Positions 34,021-45,643 of a stretch of DNA of 64,000 bases are shown one piece after another. The translations under genes were made by a program, and so were the position numbers. This DNA comes from Coriaria nepalensis (lineage: Eukaryota > Streptophyta > Magnoliopsida > Cucurbitales > Coriariaceae): NCBI GenBank assembly GCA_027186245.1, contig CP114488.1, positions 1,066,501-1,130,500 on the forward strand, given 5' to 3'. How positions within the stretch are numbered: position 1 is the stretch's first letter; the number at the start of each line of letters is the position of its first letter. The notes beneath the pieces are model-generated. The model saw nothing but the letters and a program-made list of their open reading frames with translations. It did no database searches and had not been told where the DNA came from.

Positions 34021-35330
34021 TATGTGATCTTTACTTTTAGCATCATGTCATAATTAACCGTTTTATCAAATTAATGTGAACAATGTAATAAATATATCTA
34101 ATAACTCTAATACCATAAAAAAGTTTAAATTTTTATTTCAAAATCAATATCAAAACTTACATCCCATGAGAATTAACTCATGACACTGATTTTTTTTTCT
34201 TTTTGACATTAATTTTTCCAAGAGTAGGTAAATGAAGAAAAAGTGTGGAGGAGATCGTCAAATGTCTTTGTAAAGAGGGTAATAAATTTGCATTTGCATG
34301 TAGGGCACCTTTTTATGTATTTGGTTGTTTTATTCAATTAATGGCCAACAAACGTTTCAGTCAAAGATCCCCTATTTTGTGTTCGTATTTTCCTTCTCAT
34401 ATTAAATCGAGTTCATACCAAAAGTGTTAATCAGAGAACTAGCAATGAGTGTTTTCTATTCATGCTTCGTTAATCAAAATCTATAAATAGATATACACAT
34501 GTAAAAGAAAATCTAATAATATGAGAGAAGGCTGGTTAGATTTACTCATTTAACATCATGCATCTAGCAGGTTCAATTTCGGAGTGAGCGTTTTGATGTT
34601 TTACCTCTTCTTAATAGGAAAACCTCTTAAAAAAATGGCAAGAATCTCACTTTGGACTGTATGAAAAAAATGGTCAATGTCTGAACTCACATAGTCAAAC
34701 AAGTAGCCGTTGAAGTTATGGAAACCTTATGTTCAAATTCTAAACATCAATTCTTACCTTTTTGTAATCCTTGAGAGCTGGCCAGAGAGAACAGTGTGTT
34801 TTACCCATGCATGTTTTCTAGCTAGCTAGCTAGCTATCTTACCTACCTCGTCCGGACAAAATATATACATTTCAAAATCATATTTTCTATACTTTGATTG
34901 GTAACAATAGACATTATGATCATGAAATGAACAATGTTTTTTGCATTAAAAATGTGAGTCGTATATACATTTTTTTAGTTTTACAATTAGGGACTCTTGA
35001 TCATGTTCTACGAGACGTTTGGTACTTATATGTTGCTTAAGGGGTAGTAAGTGTGTTAGGAACTGGAGTAGAAAAAAATGTATACGAGTAGTCGCATATA
35101 CATTAAAATGTTTAATTTTAAATATAATTTAGTTTTCAAAAGTAAAATAAATAAAATAAATTTATAATTTATTCTACGTTTAATATTTATTGACAAAAAT
35201 AAATATAAAAATAAAACTAAATATTTTTTTACTTTTTATTTTATTTTAATATTTTACCAATCTAACTTAACTCTAAATATAATAAAAAAATGTGTTAAAT
35301 ATTAAATTAATTATAATATAATTACCACCG

Positions 35331-36908
35331 CACGTGACATGATATCCATGTTGTCGATAATACAATTTGAATGGATTGAAATCTAACTCTAAGATCTATG
35401 TGCTTTTTCAAGTACAGTTATTGATTACAATAGTCAACATAGTCAAAAATATCATGAACAAATAGTTATAAAATAGTACCACAACACTGACAATAATAAT
35501 TTGTAGATAAAATTAATTATTTAAAAAAAAAAAAAAAAAGAAGAAGAAGATGGGAAACAAAGAGCCCGATGATGAGGCTGCAGCTGCTCTGCTTTCGTCG
35601 GTGAAAAAGATGGGTCTCCCGCTTTTAAGGGGGGGGAAGTGATTTTCTGGGCAAATGTGTAGAAAGCAGTGCCTGTAAATCTGTAAATTTGCTGTAAAAA
35701 AGTGTAAAATTAAAATTAATTAATTTGATGGATTGAATTTTGTATTATACTTGGCCGCTTACTAGACCGGCAAGCCCTACTTGTCCCTCCACCAGCATCC
35801 AATGTTGTTGTTTCTAATCATATTTTTGGCCTCTAATTCCATGTTAAACTCTCCTCTCTTTCTAAATTACTGTGCTTTTCTTGTTTACATCATCACTCTT
35901 CTTCCATGTGCTCCATACTGTCTTATTAAACCTTTCACGTTCTATTTTGTATCCGATATTTAACAGCCAAAAATCGAGGAGGGACCATTTTGCAGACTAA
36001 TTTGCGACTGGCATTCTTCTACATGTATGTAAGGCGGCACGTGATACCACACGTGCAACTAGTTGACAAAGGGAATGACAGAAAAATCTTGACGTGAATT
36101 ATATGATTCAATTAGCTTATACAATTCATTATTTACTTATTATTATTGCTCTACCAAAACCAAACTCTATCCACCTAATTAACTCCTTAAATCTTCATGC
36201 ACGTGGTAAGCACGTGGAAGTGCAGTTAACAAAGTGTTAGATATCATTCTATACCCTCATCATATATTTACTATCCTAAATATAATCTATTAATAAGTAA
36301 CAAATGAGATATTTACTATACCCTCATATACCCTAAATATTATTTTCATATATATCATGATATAATATAATATGTATTTAATTATAAACATACGCATAAC
36401 ATTTATACTTAATTTTGTATGAATGACATTTATACTTACGTATAACATAGTATGTCAAATTGTTAATTACCAATTATATATGTTTAAGGTTTAATTATAC
36501 CAGATATAATATAGTTTAGTTTGATTTTAGATCAATAAATTAAATAACTATATCTTCTAAATTAAAATAATAAAAAAATAACAAAATTAAATTAATCTAA
36601 TTATTAACGTATAGTCTTAATGAAATATATTATACTAACTAATTGCAGAAAAATTAGAATAAGAAGAAAAACTAATGTAGTTGATAATACATTTAATTAG
36701 GATAATCTAATCCTTTTTCAGGAAGTGGGTTCGTTCCTTAATCATTATTGTTCTTATTTGGGATTGGCTTTTCATATAAAAACAAAAAAATATTTCTTTC
36801 GAGAGGCTCTCATGGACCCATGCAGTCAGTCTTTTGACCTTTGACTGAAAGGCACGTGCGCATCATCTCTCATTAATTCAAATTTTCTCGAATTACGGAA
36901 CGCACGTG
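35331..36908. promoter_or_regulatory. cluster of seven CACGTG G-boxes
   Basis: Palindromic CACGTG, the core of bZIP/bHLH binding sites, starts at 35331, 36038, 36050, 36200, 36211, 36853 and 36903. Two are pairs 11-12 nt apart. Given the AT-rich base composition, well under one would be expected by chance in 1.6 kb. The nearest intact gene with a 5' end facing this region is AIL6, about 4-5.6 kb away with a copia relic between. A regulatory role is inference. Confidence 0.4.
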
Positions 36909-37029
36909 CATTCTTATTTTTTTTTCATATTGAATGATTTTGTACTTTTAATTTAATATTCCTTCGTCCTTTTTAAAAATAAGTAATACCCGTCAGTTAA
37001 ATTAGTTTTTTTTTTCTATTTATAATCTG

Positions 37030-37070
37030 TCGGCCCATATATTGTGGGCCAAGAGATACGGCCCATATTG
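37030..37070. promoter_or_regulatory. site II-like GGCCCA/TGGGCC triplet
   Basis: GGCCCATAT, TGTGGGCCAA and CGGCCCATAT lie within about 35 nt. Such TCP-type site II elements mark promoters of ribosomal, mitochondrial and cell-cycle genes in plants. No convincing gene starts next to it. Confidence 0.35.
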
Positions 37071-37771
37071 AAGGAAGCATGGTGAAGGAACTAGGAAGCA
37101 ACTTGTTGAGGACTTGAATAAGCAGCCATAGAAACTATACATCAATTTGGAGCTCTATACCAAACCCTATATGTAGTCTATACATACATACATGATCGGG
37201 TTACATTGCGGTCACGGGGTCGTTGGAAATGCTGGTTTCTGAACGTAGTGTTCGTAAGTGTTGCTGCGGCCATGGGATCGAGTTACATTGGATTTGTAAG
37301 TGTTGTTGCCGTCGGCATTGTTGGCGGAAGAGTTGGTGTTGTCAGGGAAGAACGGATTTTTTATAGTTGCTGATGTTGGCTCTAGAAGTGTTGGTGCAAC
37401 CGCTGTTTTTGTCTCTGAAGGTGTCGGTGGAGCAATCGGCATTTTTGGATATACTCGGAAATAACCGAAGATGTTCTAGGTTTCGCACGGTTCATGTATA
37501 TGATCACGTGTTACAATGAAGACATGCCTTCTTTGAAGATGAATGAGTAAAAGCTAAATGATAATTACTTAATCAAAAGCTTTGAACTTGCCATTTGAAT
37601 CAATACATCCAAGAAGATGATAAACAATAGAGATTTACAACGGCTGGGTTTCTGTGAAAGAGTGCTTTAATCAATCAATGATATACCAATCAGTCGAATT
37701 CTAATTTCATAAGCGTGTATCTCATTCCAATCTTGTGTATTGTATAAGTCACTATATATATGCATCCTTCT

Positions 37772-37958
37772 TCAATTTAAGAATGTTCCTTTGGACGTCA
37801 TAAACCCAGATGGATCGTTCTCAATAATCTTCTGCACCCAACCATTTATACACCTCTCTCTCTTCCCGGCTTCCGGGAACAGTGTTGTCTAGTATAACTG
37901 CTACCATGAATGTCACCACCATGTTCAACGACATAAGCGCATTGATTGCAAAATCAAT
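37772..37958 (-). pseudogene. nucleobase-ascorbate transporter, last exon, frameshifted
   Basis: After an acceptor (TCTGCAG|ATTGAT) the minus strand reads IDFAINALMSLNMVVTFMVA, then VILDNTVPGSREERGV. This is the final membrane segment and the DNTVPGS..ERG signature of plant NAT/UPBEAT-like purine-ascorbate permeases. One base shift follows RGV and another splits AED from IENDPSGF; the end TSKGTFLN is then in frame with TGA. No upstream NAT exons were found, so this is an isolated fragment. Confidence 0.65.
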
Positions 37959-38519
37959 CTGCAGATAGAATAGTGAAGGCCAAGTGGTTTCTTAAATTCC
38001 AAATTTCCAATCATAAGAAATATATATTTTTTTTGTAAACAGAATTAAATTATTCTGAGATGATCATATATATATATATATACTATATGATCTTTATACA
38101 TGTAATTATTTTGTTCTTTTCTAGGGTACAGATGGAGTATGTGAGAGTTTGATACTCGGTTGAAGTTTTTGTAATGAAAGTGAGAGTGAATGAATAAAAT
38201 AGAAGAGGTTTCTTTATTCTGTAAAAACCGAATGCTTTCTTACTTTTCATTTAAAAGATTACCAGACTTAAAAAGGAAATGTAAAATAATTATAAGTAGA
38301 CTTACGACTATACTTAGAACTGAATAAAGCATATTGAAAGTACTTAACATTAATTACTAATCCGGCAAATTAACATTTGGACAAAAAACAAATAAAAAAT
38401 GCAGAAAACCAGAGATTTTTGCTGTCAAGGGATAAATATGGACACAACGCATTCCACACATTTTTAAGACTTGAAACCAGCTTCCATATATTTAGATTCA
38501 TGAACCAAACTTGTTGACA

Positions 38520-38840
38520 TGTTTTAGGCTACGGAGGTATTTTTCATGATAGCGAGGGTCAGTTTGTTTTTAGTTTTCTTCACACTTGTGCATAGAGATA
38601 TGGTCTTCTTTTATGTTATCAACTGAGCTTTCATGATATTGAAGTTCAAAGAGATTCTACTCTCTTATTGGGTTGGTTTAACAAGCCTTATTCTCATCCA
38701 ACGGTGGCGCTCAGGGATGCCATCTAGGATGTTGGAATTATATGGAGATCTCTCTCGTGCATGTGTTTTGTGAAGGCAATTTTCTTGCTGATTCTTTAGC
38801 TAAGAAGGGGGTCCGGTGGGGTGGATTTTTTTAATTAAAA
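38520..38840 (+). mobile_element. LINE-type RNase H domain relic
   Basis: Plus-strand reading GYGGIFHDSEGQFVFSF opens an RVT_3-like RNase H fold. DIEVQRDSTLLLGWFN follows, and after a frame change the classic HVFCEGNFLADSLAKKGV (plant LINE C-termini show H-V-x-R-E-G-N-x-x-A-D-x-L-A). In-frame stops are present. It is the 3' end of an old non-LTR element; no RT is seen. Confidence 0.7.
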
Positions 38841-39115
38841 ATTTCATTGTTTTGTCAGCTACGGCATTTTCTCATTTTTTTATATGACCATCGAATACTC
38901 AAGTCTCGAGATCATGATTTTGTTATGGTTGTATTCAGTTTCTTTGATATATATTTTTGCACTTTCTTCTTGCTGAAGGTGGAAAAGGCAGTAGCTTTTA
39001 TTACCCAAAAAAAAAAAAATACAATTAGCTTACTGTGTTTACATCTTAATAATAGTCATAAACAATACAATTAGGAAAAAAAAAAAAAAAAAAGAATGGA
39101 GTCTAGTACTACATT

Positions 39116-42100
39116 TTACAGAGGTGCAGATTTCATGCCATGGTATTTTTTATACATAGCAGGATTCATGCACTGGAGAATGGAAGGCCTCTGCTTCTTC
39201 GGCTTAACTCCAAAGATAAACGACTGCAAAGGCACCCTAGGCCTATCCCGACTCTCCGGCCCGTGCTTCTTCGACCCGGAAAGCTGAAACTCCTCATTCA
39301 ACTTAGCCAACGCCTTCTCCACCTCAACCTGCAACGTAGTTCCATGGTCTAACCCCGCCTGCAATTCATCAGCCACCCTATTGTTCTCCTGCTTCATGTT
39401 CAACACCTCCCCTTGAAACTTAGCCGCTTGATAGCTCGTAAACTTGAAATCATCCCCTTCTGCACTTGTTTTCAATGCAGCCGTTATTTCCTCTTGTATG
39501 TTGCATAATGAAGAGAACCTGGTTTGAAGCTCGCCTTTTAATAATGCACTGTGCTCTGTCCAGACGGTTAGCTCCGTCTGTATTTCCCTTAAGTGCTTGT
39601 ATATCGGCCTAGCGTCGGATTTTAGCGAGTACTTGGCCGTGCTGCTTCCTTCTGCCTTTTGTTTCTGCACGAGCTTTGTAACTTCTGTTAATAAGTCCTT
39701 TATGCCGGTTTCGTATTTTTGTATCTCTTGGATTGATGTACTGAATTGGAACCAGAATTCGAGGTTTTCTTCTAGAAGCTCGTCTATACGGAGCCGGAAT
39801 CTTTCTTCAAAGGCTGAATTAGGCGTTGCATGGCCGTTTTCATCTTTTTGTTGTTGTTGTTCTTCTTGTTCTGGTTCAGGATTTTCTTGTTTCGGGAATT
39901 CCGTTAGGTCTTTCGAGTCCTTGTTTTCGTAGAAACATTTTTGCATGAGGCTGAGTTTTTGCTTCAAGGATTGAATCTCATTGTCTTTTATCGCATTAGA
40001 GATCTCGAGTTCTTTGAGCTGTTTAGAAGTTTCGTCTAGAGTACTTTCTTGACTTCCCCTGTCTGCTGGTTCGCTTAGCTGTTTCTTCAATTCCTTGTAA
40101 TTCCTTAGCGCTGTAGTGTATTCGGTTAAGAGAAGTTTCTCTTTATCTTGCATTCCATTCATGAACAACTGCCTCCAATCTGGTTCGCCTTCTTGCACTT
40201 TTGGGTCCTCGCCTTTTTCGTCTAGATTATCCTCTACCACTTGATTTGAAGGAGTACTATTCATCCCATCAGCATTTTCGGAACTCTCCGCTTGATGTGG
40301 AGGAGGACTCCCAGTCAGGACGTCAGTATTTTCGGAACTCGTCGCTTGATATGAAGGAGAAGTACTAGACTTGACATCAGTATTTTCGGAACTCGTCGCT
40401 TGATATGAAGGAGGAGTACTAGACTTGACACCAGCATTTTCGGAACTCTCCTCTTGATGTGAAGGAGTACTAGACATGACATCAGCATTTTCAGAACTAT
40501 TCCCTTGATATGAAGGAGTACTGGGCATGGCACTCCCATTTTCGGAACTCTCAGCTTGATGTGAAGAAGGTGTAATAGACAGGACATCAGCATTTTCGGA
40601 ACTCTCCGCTTGATGTGAAGGAGGAGTACTAGGCATGACACCAGCATTTTCGGAACTCTCCGCTTGATATGGAGGAGGAATACTAGTCATGATATTGACA
40701 TTTTCGGAATTCTTGCTTGATTCCAAAGATTCCTTTTGCTCAATGATGTCTTTTGGTGATTCCGCTACCACAATAGGATATTCTTTTTGTTCGGTTTGTA
40801 TCGAGGCGGAAACTTCCATAACCTTAATCTCGAGTTTGGCTTCATTTTGGGCTTTCTGGGACTTGTTATGGTCAACTTCCTCGTCTGGTTTCAAACTCGG
40901 CAATTTTACGGAAAGCTTATCAAGATTGCACCTTGTGTTGGTAAAATGCGTTTGAAGGATGTTATTCTTGTTCTCAACTCTAGAACTGAGATCCTGAATT
41001 TCCCTCAACTTCTCTTCCATTTCTTTCACCTTGACGCTAAGGTCGTTCTTCCCATCAATTACACTTTCCTTGTCATTTTCCAGGTTCCGAATTTGAGCCA
41101 GAATATCGTCCGTTTCGGTTCTTAATCGGCTCACTAAAGCATCTTGTGACGAAACTGCCATTTCGAAACCGACTACTTTATTGACAAGCTTATCAATTTT
41201 CTCCGCCATTTCTGTCACGGTTAGGTCCCCACCCGACTCAGCTGAGAGCTCCATTTCTTCTTTATTGGAATCTTCCGGATTCTTCTCTTTCTTTGGGCCT
41301 ACTACATCGTTCTTGCCTTGCAGTTTTGTTTCTGGACCAATTTGATCTCCACAATTGAATTCGACTTTAAGGGACTCTATCCTTTCTCGTACTTCCTTAA
41401 TCCTTCTAGACTCGGTCTCCGCTTCTTCGACTGATTTTTCCTGTTTCACCTTCAAATTATCTAACGTCTCTTGACATGATTTCAAAGCCGTAGCCGTCAT
41501 CAAATTACGAGCATCATCGTTTGGAATGTCTATTCCTTCACCGAACTCATCTTCCAGAGAGAAAATCTTCACCTGCAGGAGCGGAGCCAGAAAATTTGTA
41601 ATACTGAAGACTATATACATAATGATACTTCAGCAAAATCAAAAAGTACATTTTAATAAAACAGGAGTAAATTTAAGGGCGGACAATGCTCACCTGGTGT
41701 TCCTTAATCTGCAGGTCTATTTCCTGGAACTGAGCAAGGCTGCCTTCATACGAGCTCTTTACAAACTCTTTTTCGGTTTGCAAAATCAGAATTTGTTTCT
41801 GAAGCTTGTCTATTTCACTTAATGCCTCGGTTTTTGTCAAGCCGGATTTAGCCGCAACAACAGCAGCGGCAGCAGCAGCTACACTAGTTATTTTCGATGA
41901 CTTAGTGGCCTGCATTTTCTTCGTTGCTGCTTGGACTACATTCTTAAGCCCTTTTGGAACTTTCGGAATGTTCCCGCTTTGAGACACCTCCGGTGGTTTT
42001 TTCGAGAATCTGAGAGAACTGGCTTCTTCCTCTTCTTCATCCATTGCAAATTGGACTTGTTCCGGAAAAACCGCGGCGATTGTACTGTTTGCATTTTGGA

Positions 42101-42448
42101 GTTCTGTCGATAAGTGGTCGTAGCGCTCGGCTAATGCTCTATAAGCTCTGTATGATTCTTCGACGAATTGGATCAATTCCGGTCTCTTCTTGTAGTACAT
42201 TTCTGCCCTTTTCGCAAACGAGTCTCCATCTTCTTCTATTAGCTTAAGCACAATTCGTACCTTTTCTTCCATATCTGCAATTTTTTCTTGTCATATCAAT
42301 CCAAACAATACAACATTAATACAATATATATATATATATATATATAAAGAATACCATGAAGGTTTTGCTCGAGCCATTTTGATTGCTTGGTCCGGATGTG
42401 GCTAGCCCACCACCATGAATAGGCATTACTTGCAGCTCGTTGTAACAT
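39116..42448 (-). CDS. NET2: NETWORKED 2-type actin-binding protein
   Basis: NET proteins bind F-actin through an N-terminal NAB domain and link it to membranes; NET2 members act at the pollen-tube plasma membrane. Exons 42355-42448, 41694-42274 and 39116-41572 give 1043 aa in frame. The NAB domain is about residues 10-90 (SWWWASHIRTKQSKWLEQNL ... DGDSFAKRAEMYYKKRPELI). Acidic and Ala/Lys-rich linkers follow, then long coiled coils (KQILILQTEKEFVKSSYEGS; MEEKLREIQDLSSRVENKNN). Nine tandem 17-18-aa Ser/Pro repeats sit at about residues 515-675. More coiled coil follows, and the C-terminal RVPLQSFIFGVKPKKQRPSI is a NET2 hallmark. The two introns lie after HD and EHQ. The start ATG opens MLQRAASNAYSWWWASHI. 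Confidence 0.9.
40260..40710 (-). repeat. nine in-frame 51-54-bp repeats inside NET2
   Basis: The plus-strand landmark ATTTTCGGAACTC recurs at about 40273, 40328, 40382, 40436, 40487, 40539, 40590, 40645 and 40699. All spacings are close to 51 or 54 bp, so reading frame is kept. The protein repeat is SSENADVMSSTPSHQAE-like, 17-18 aa. Copies differ at several positions, so the array is not brand new. Confidence 0.9.
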
Positions 42449-43122
42449 TTTTTTGTTAACCAATCTTGATCCTAGGTCCTTGTCTTGTTCTCCCTCTATG
42501 TCCTTGTCGATTACCAGAAACAAAGACAGACTCTGATGTGTTTGTCTCTCTCTCTCTATGCGAGTAGAGAAGACATGGTAGCCATGAAGTTTGTATTGAA
42601 AGATACAATAATGAAAAGGACTTTTGAGAGAGAGAGAGAGAGAGAGAGAACGTGCGAGGAAATGGAACATGAAACCTCTGTTCTCGTTTTGTTTATTGGA
42701 AGATCATGGAGGGGAGCGAAAAGCTCTCCCGAATTATGTGTTGCAACGCTTCCTATTGGGGAAAGAGAAAAAAACTAAAAAGATAAACAAATAACACCAC
42801 ACTTTGGTCCCCTTTGATTTGGTTGGATTTATTCTGTCCGTTTTAGGCTTTCAAAAGGGCAAAAACAATTCCAATGTTTTTTACACTTAGACTATCTAGC
42901 CATCTAGGTTTAAGTCTTAAACTTGTTAAGATATTGTTCCACGTGATAAAATCAAATTCAATCATAATTATAAACGTCATATAACTACGATGATATTGAT
43001 GAGTGATGTGATGTGATGTGATGTGATTTATGTAATTCATCTTTTAATTATAAACGTCATATTTCTTTTATTTTACTTCTTTATTAACTATTCAATACAA
43101 ATTTCTTCCCAACTGTTCCGCA
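42449..43122. other. NET2 5' flank and intergenic
   Basis: It contains the NET2 leader and promoter with a GA run (42630-42649) and a short (GATGT)n run at 43003-43027. Small ORFs here overlap these repeats and are not supported. Confidence 0.5.
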
Positions 43123-43773
43123 TCAGTTAAGGCTCGAGGGAGGTTTAGGAGTAATAGTATCATTCTGTGTTGTCTTCTCCCAAGATTGATCAACCGAATT
43201 CGTAGGAGTCAATGGGTAAATGGTTGGAGGGAGATTAGGTGGGTGTCGAAAATCAGTCCTGCGTGGTGGAAATGGGCTTATATTCTTACGAACTGGAGGC
43301 AGTTCTTTCAATGGGTCAATAACTGAAGGGAGATAATTTTGTGGGTCAGGAAATTCACTATTGCCTTCTGGAAATGGGTTTATATATCTGCGAACTTGAG
43401 GAAGTACAGTTTTCAATGGGTCTGTGAATGGAGGGCTACTTGGTGGGCTTATTTTTTCACTGAGAGTCGGAGAAGTAATGTTATCACCCGATATGTAGCG
43501 CGGTTGGTTAATAAGAGAAAAAGTAATATTCTTATTATTTGATTGTTTGAGAAAATAATATTTATTTTTAAGATGAAAAGATAGTTTCATCAAAAATTTA
43601 ACGACGGGATTAAGATTCGGGTTACGGGCCGGTGCATTGGAGGAGTGATTTGCTTTTGGTATGTGTGAGCTTAAGAGGAGACGATTAGCAAGAATTGAAG
43701 GTGATAATGCAAATAATGTTATTATAGATAGAAGGAAACAATGTTGTTGAATAGTAGTAGTAGTACTAGACAT
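43123..43773 (-). CDS. secreted proline-rich protein with two 33-35-aa repeats
   Basis: A single-exon 216-aa product. Residues 1-29 form a clear signal peptide (hydrophobic LLSIITLFALS, likely cut after SILA). The mature part is basic. Residues 118-152 and 153-185 are two repeats: DPLKTVLPQVRRYINPFP and DPLKELPPVRKNISPFP, each followed by an acidic or polar stretch and a Y/P-rich end; a third start YPLT follows. The C-terminus is T/P-rich (DTITPKPPSSLN). Pro-rich secreted repeats suggest a cell-wall protein or a peptide-hormone precursor, but I do not recognise the family. Its start faces the other secreted gene at 44406. Confidence 0.6.
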   Translation of the reverse strand: MSSTTTTIQQHCFLLSIITLFALSPSILANRLLLSSHIPKANHSSNAPARNPNLNPVVKFLMKLSFHLKNKYYFLKQSNNKNITFSLINQPRYISGDNITSPTLSEKISPPSSPPFTDPLKTVLPQVRRYINPFPEGNSEFPDPQNYLPSVIDPLKELPPVRKNISPFPPRRTDFRHPPNLPPTIYPLTPTNSVDQSWEKTTQNDTITPKPPSSLN

Positions 43774-44405
43774 TGTTCAATTGAAATGATCACGAACCAA
43801 AAAAAAAGTTGGAAGTTTTTTGTAATGTTGAAAAACTAAAACCTTTACATATATGCAAACATTTAATGGGTAGTTTTGTCTTTAGGTTCATATGTAAAAG
43901 TATGATAATCTAATTAAAAATATTCCGGTATGTATACAGTGATGATGATTACGTAATGATTTAAGTTTTATCATAATTATAAATATTATTTTTATTTATC
44001 GATCAAATGCATGATTTGCACGTCAATACTTTAAACTAAGATTCTTGTTTGGGTAAACAAAATGAAAAAAATTAAATAAAAAATGATTGAAAAGCCATAT
44101 GACCTTTTAGCCTATGGATGAGTTATTGAATACGTCTTAACCCAACTGGTTCTTCCAAATCAAAGTTCATCTTTATTGGCAATTAACACGGTAAGAAAGT
44201 CATTATAGGTTCTTGTATTAATCTTTTGTATGACTTGAACCCTAGATTTATTAAATTTCACGTGAGGGTGCTATATATATATATATATATATAATTACCA
44301 TTTGAAGCCGGCCTCTATATATATAACTTAAGACACATCATAAATCATTGTTCCAATTAGGGTAATACATAATACATTGGTTGCAAGCTCACTCCAACAA
44401 CAATT
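43774..44405. promoter_or_regulatory. shared 632-bp divergent intergenic region
   Basis: It separates two genes for small secreted proline-rich proteins read in opposite directions. A long TA run (44272-44292) and a TATA-like CTCTATATATATAAC (about 44311-44325) precede the plus-strand gene by about 85 nt. No clear TATA box is seen for the minus-strand gene. Confidence 0.4.
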
Positions 44406-45020
44406 ATGTCACGTTTCAAGCCTTTTCTCATTGCAGCAGCTATGTTGGCATTAATCTTGCTTTCATGCATTGATACAAGTCAAGCAGCTCGAGAGTACTT
44501 GGATGCTTTCGAACCCGGTATTAATAAATCGACCACGACGGCATCAGACATGTGGTATGTGTCGATTCTGTCAAGGACATGGTCCGTGTTACATACCAAA
44601 ATAGGAACTTCGTCGATGTTACCGAAAGCAATGTTTGGATGGCAAATAGGGTCCGGGGTCAAGCGAACCATGACGCCCAAACCGGCTAATCCTAATTCCC
44701 AAACACCTGCAGTTGCTACTACTACGGCTCAGATCAAGTCCAAGACATCACCGACCATACCGCCTAGTAGCACTAATGCACCGCTTCAGAAGAAGACAAC
44801 ATCGCCCACACCACCTACTACTACTACTAGTACAACGACTCCACCTCAGCCAAAGAAGACATCAGAAACACCGCCTAATCAACCTACGGAGACCATAAAT
44901 GAGAAGAAGAACGAACCACCAGACCATGACCCTAATACAGCAAAAATGGACCCTTCGGCAAAGTCCACCATGGCAATCTCGGCCAAAACACCACCTTTAG
45001 TGTCAACAACGTCAAACTGA
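44406..45020 (+). CDS. secreted Thr/Pro-rich protein, unknown
   Basis: A single-exon 204-aa ORF with good start context after a TATA-like element. Residues 1-27 are a signal peptide (FLIAAAMLALILLSC, cut after SQA). Residues 28-90 form a compact segment (REYLDAFEPGIN; DMWYVSILSRTWSVLH). Residues 90-204 are rich in Thr, Pro, Lys and Ser (SPTPPTTTTSTTTPPQPKK), resembling an arabinogalactan or mucin-like region open to O-glycosylation. No GPI-type hydrophobic tail is present. The family is not recognised. A C run of 18 follows at about 45134-45151 in the 3' flank. Confidence 0.6.
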   Translation: MSRFKPFLIAAAMLALILLSCIDTSQAAREYLDAFEPGINKSTTTASDMWYVSILSRTWSVLHTKIGTSSMLPKAMFGWQIGSGVKRTMTPKPANPNSQTPAVATTTAQIKSKTSPTIPPSSTNAPLQKKTTSPTPPTTTTSTTTPPQPKKTSETPPNQPTETINEKKNEPPDHDPNTAKMDPSAKSTMAISAKTPPLVSTTSN

Positions 45021-45643
45021 TCTAACACAAGCTATGCCTGTTGCCTTAACCTGTTAGTGTGCTTATATATGAACTTCAATAAGATTGGGGAAACAATTGT
45101 TTTTATTGTTTCCATCTCAAGGTTATAACACATCCCCCCCCCCCCCCCCCCAACCAACGCACACACTTTATGATATAGCTATATTTACTAATTTACTATA
45201 TTTGCTATTGTTTATGAATAATAATGAATAAGGTTCTTAATTTGTTGGAGCTTCATTTTTTTTTTCGAGGTCTAACCGTGATTTCATAAGCCAGATCCGA
45301 TTATAAATGTCATATTTAGGGTGAAACTAATTGCTACCTTCACTCCTTTTTACTAGCACTTTGCTTGTCTATAAATTCTCTTACCCAACCAGCTGGACAG
45401 TTCCAAAGTCTACAATTTATTATTGGATCCTTTCATCTTTAACATGCATACTTTGTAGCTAGGACATGTCTTAAAGTCTTCATTCTCTTCTCCACATCTC
45501 TAGTGATAGAACCTCCTATTCCGGAAAGCCTTCTGTTGTTTTATTGTAAACACAATCTAAAACTAAGGATACATCCAGAAAGGCAGAAGTCCGTAATCTT
45601 CTCTTTGATTAATTGATTTCATTTTTTATAAGTTTTTGTTAAA

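Larger units (their letters stand above)
34021..37771. other. gene-poor stretch with G-box cluster
   Basis: No supported gene in 3.7 kb. Contents: TAGC repeats at about 34817-34836, an A-run followed by GAA repeats near 35523-35550, seven CACGTG hexamers (35331, 36038, 36050, 36200, 36211, 36853, 36903), and three GGCCCA/TGGGCC elements at 37030-37070. A minus-strand ORF at 37212-37442 is low-complexity and unassigned. Confidence 0.5.

Noticed and set aside
35552..35644. 30-codon ORF starting MGNKEPDDEAAAALLSS
   Set aside because: Good-looking composition, but no donor, no continuation and no family match; possibly a lone exon remnant.
37212..37442. 76-codon minus ORF rich in Asn, Thr and Pro
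   Set aside because: Low-complexity, no similarity and no splice partners. Not supported as a gene.
40315..40647. 110-codon minus ORF with repeated LLLHIKRRVPK
   Set aside because: It is the alternative frame of the NET2 repeat; it stays open only because the repeat unit is a multiple of three.
39597..41125. Several plus-strand ORFs opposite NET2
   Set aside because: Antisense shadows of the NET2 coding exon.
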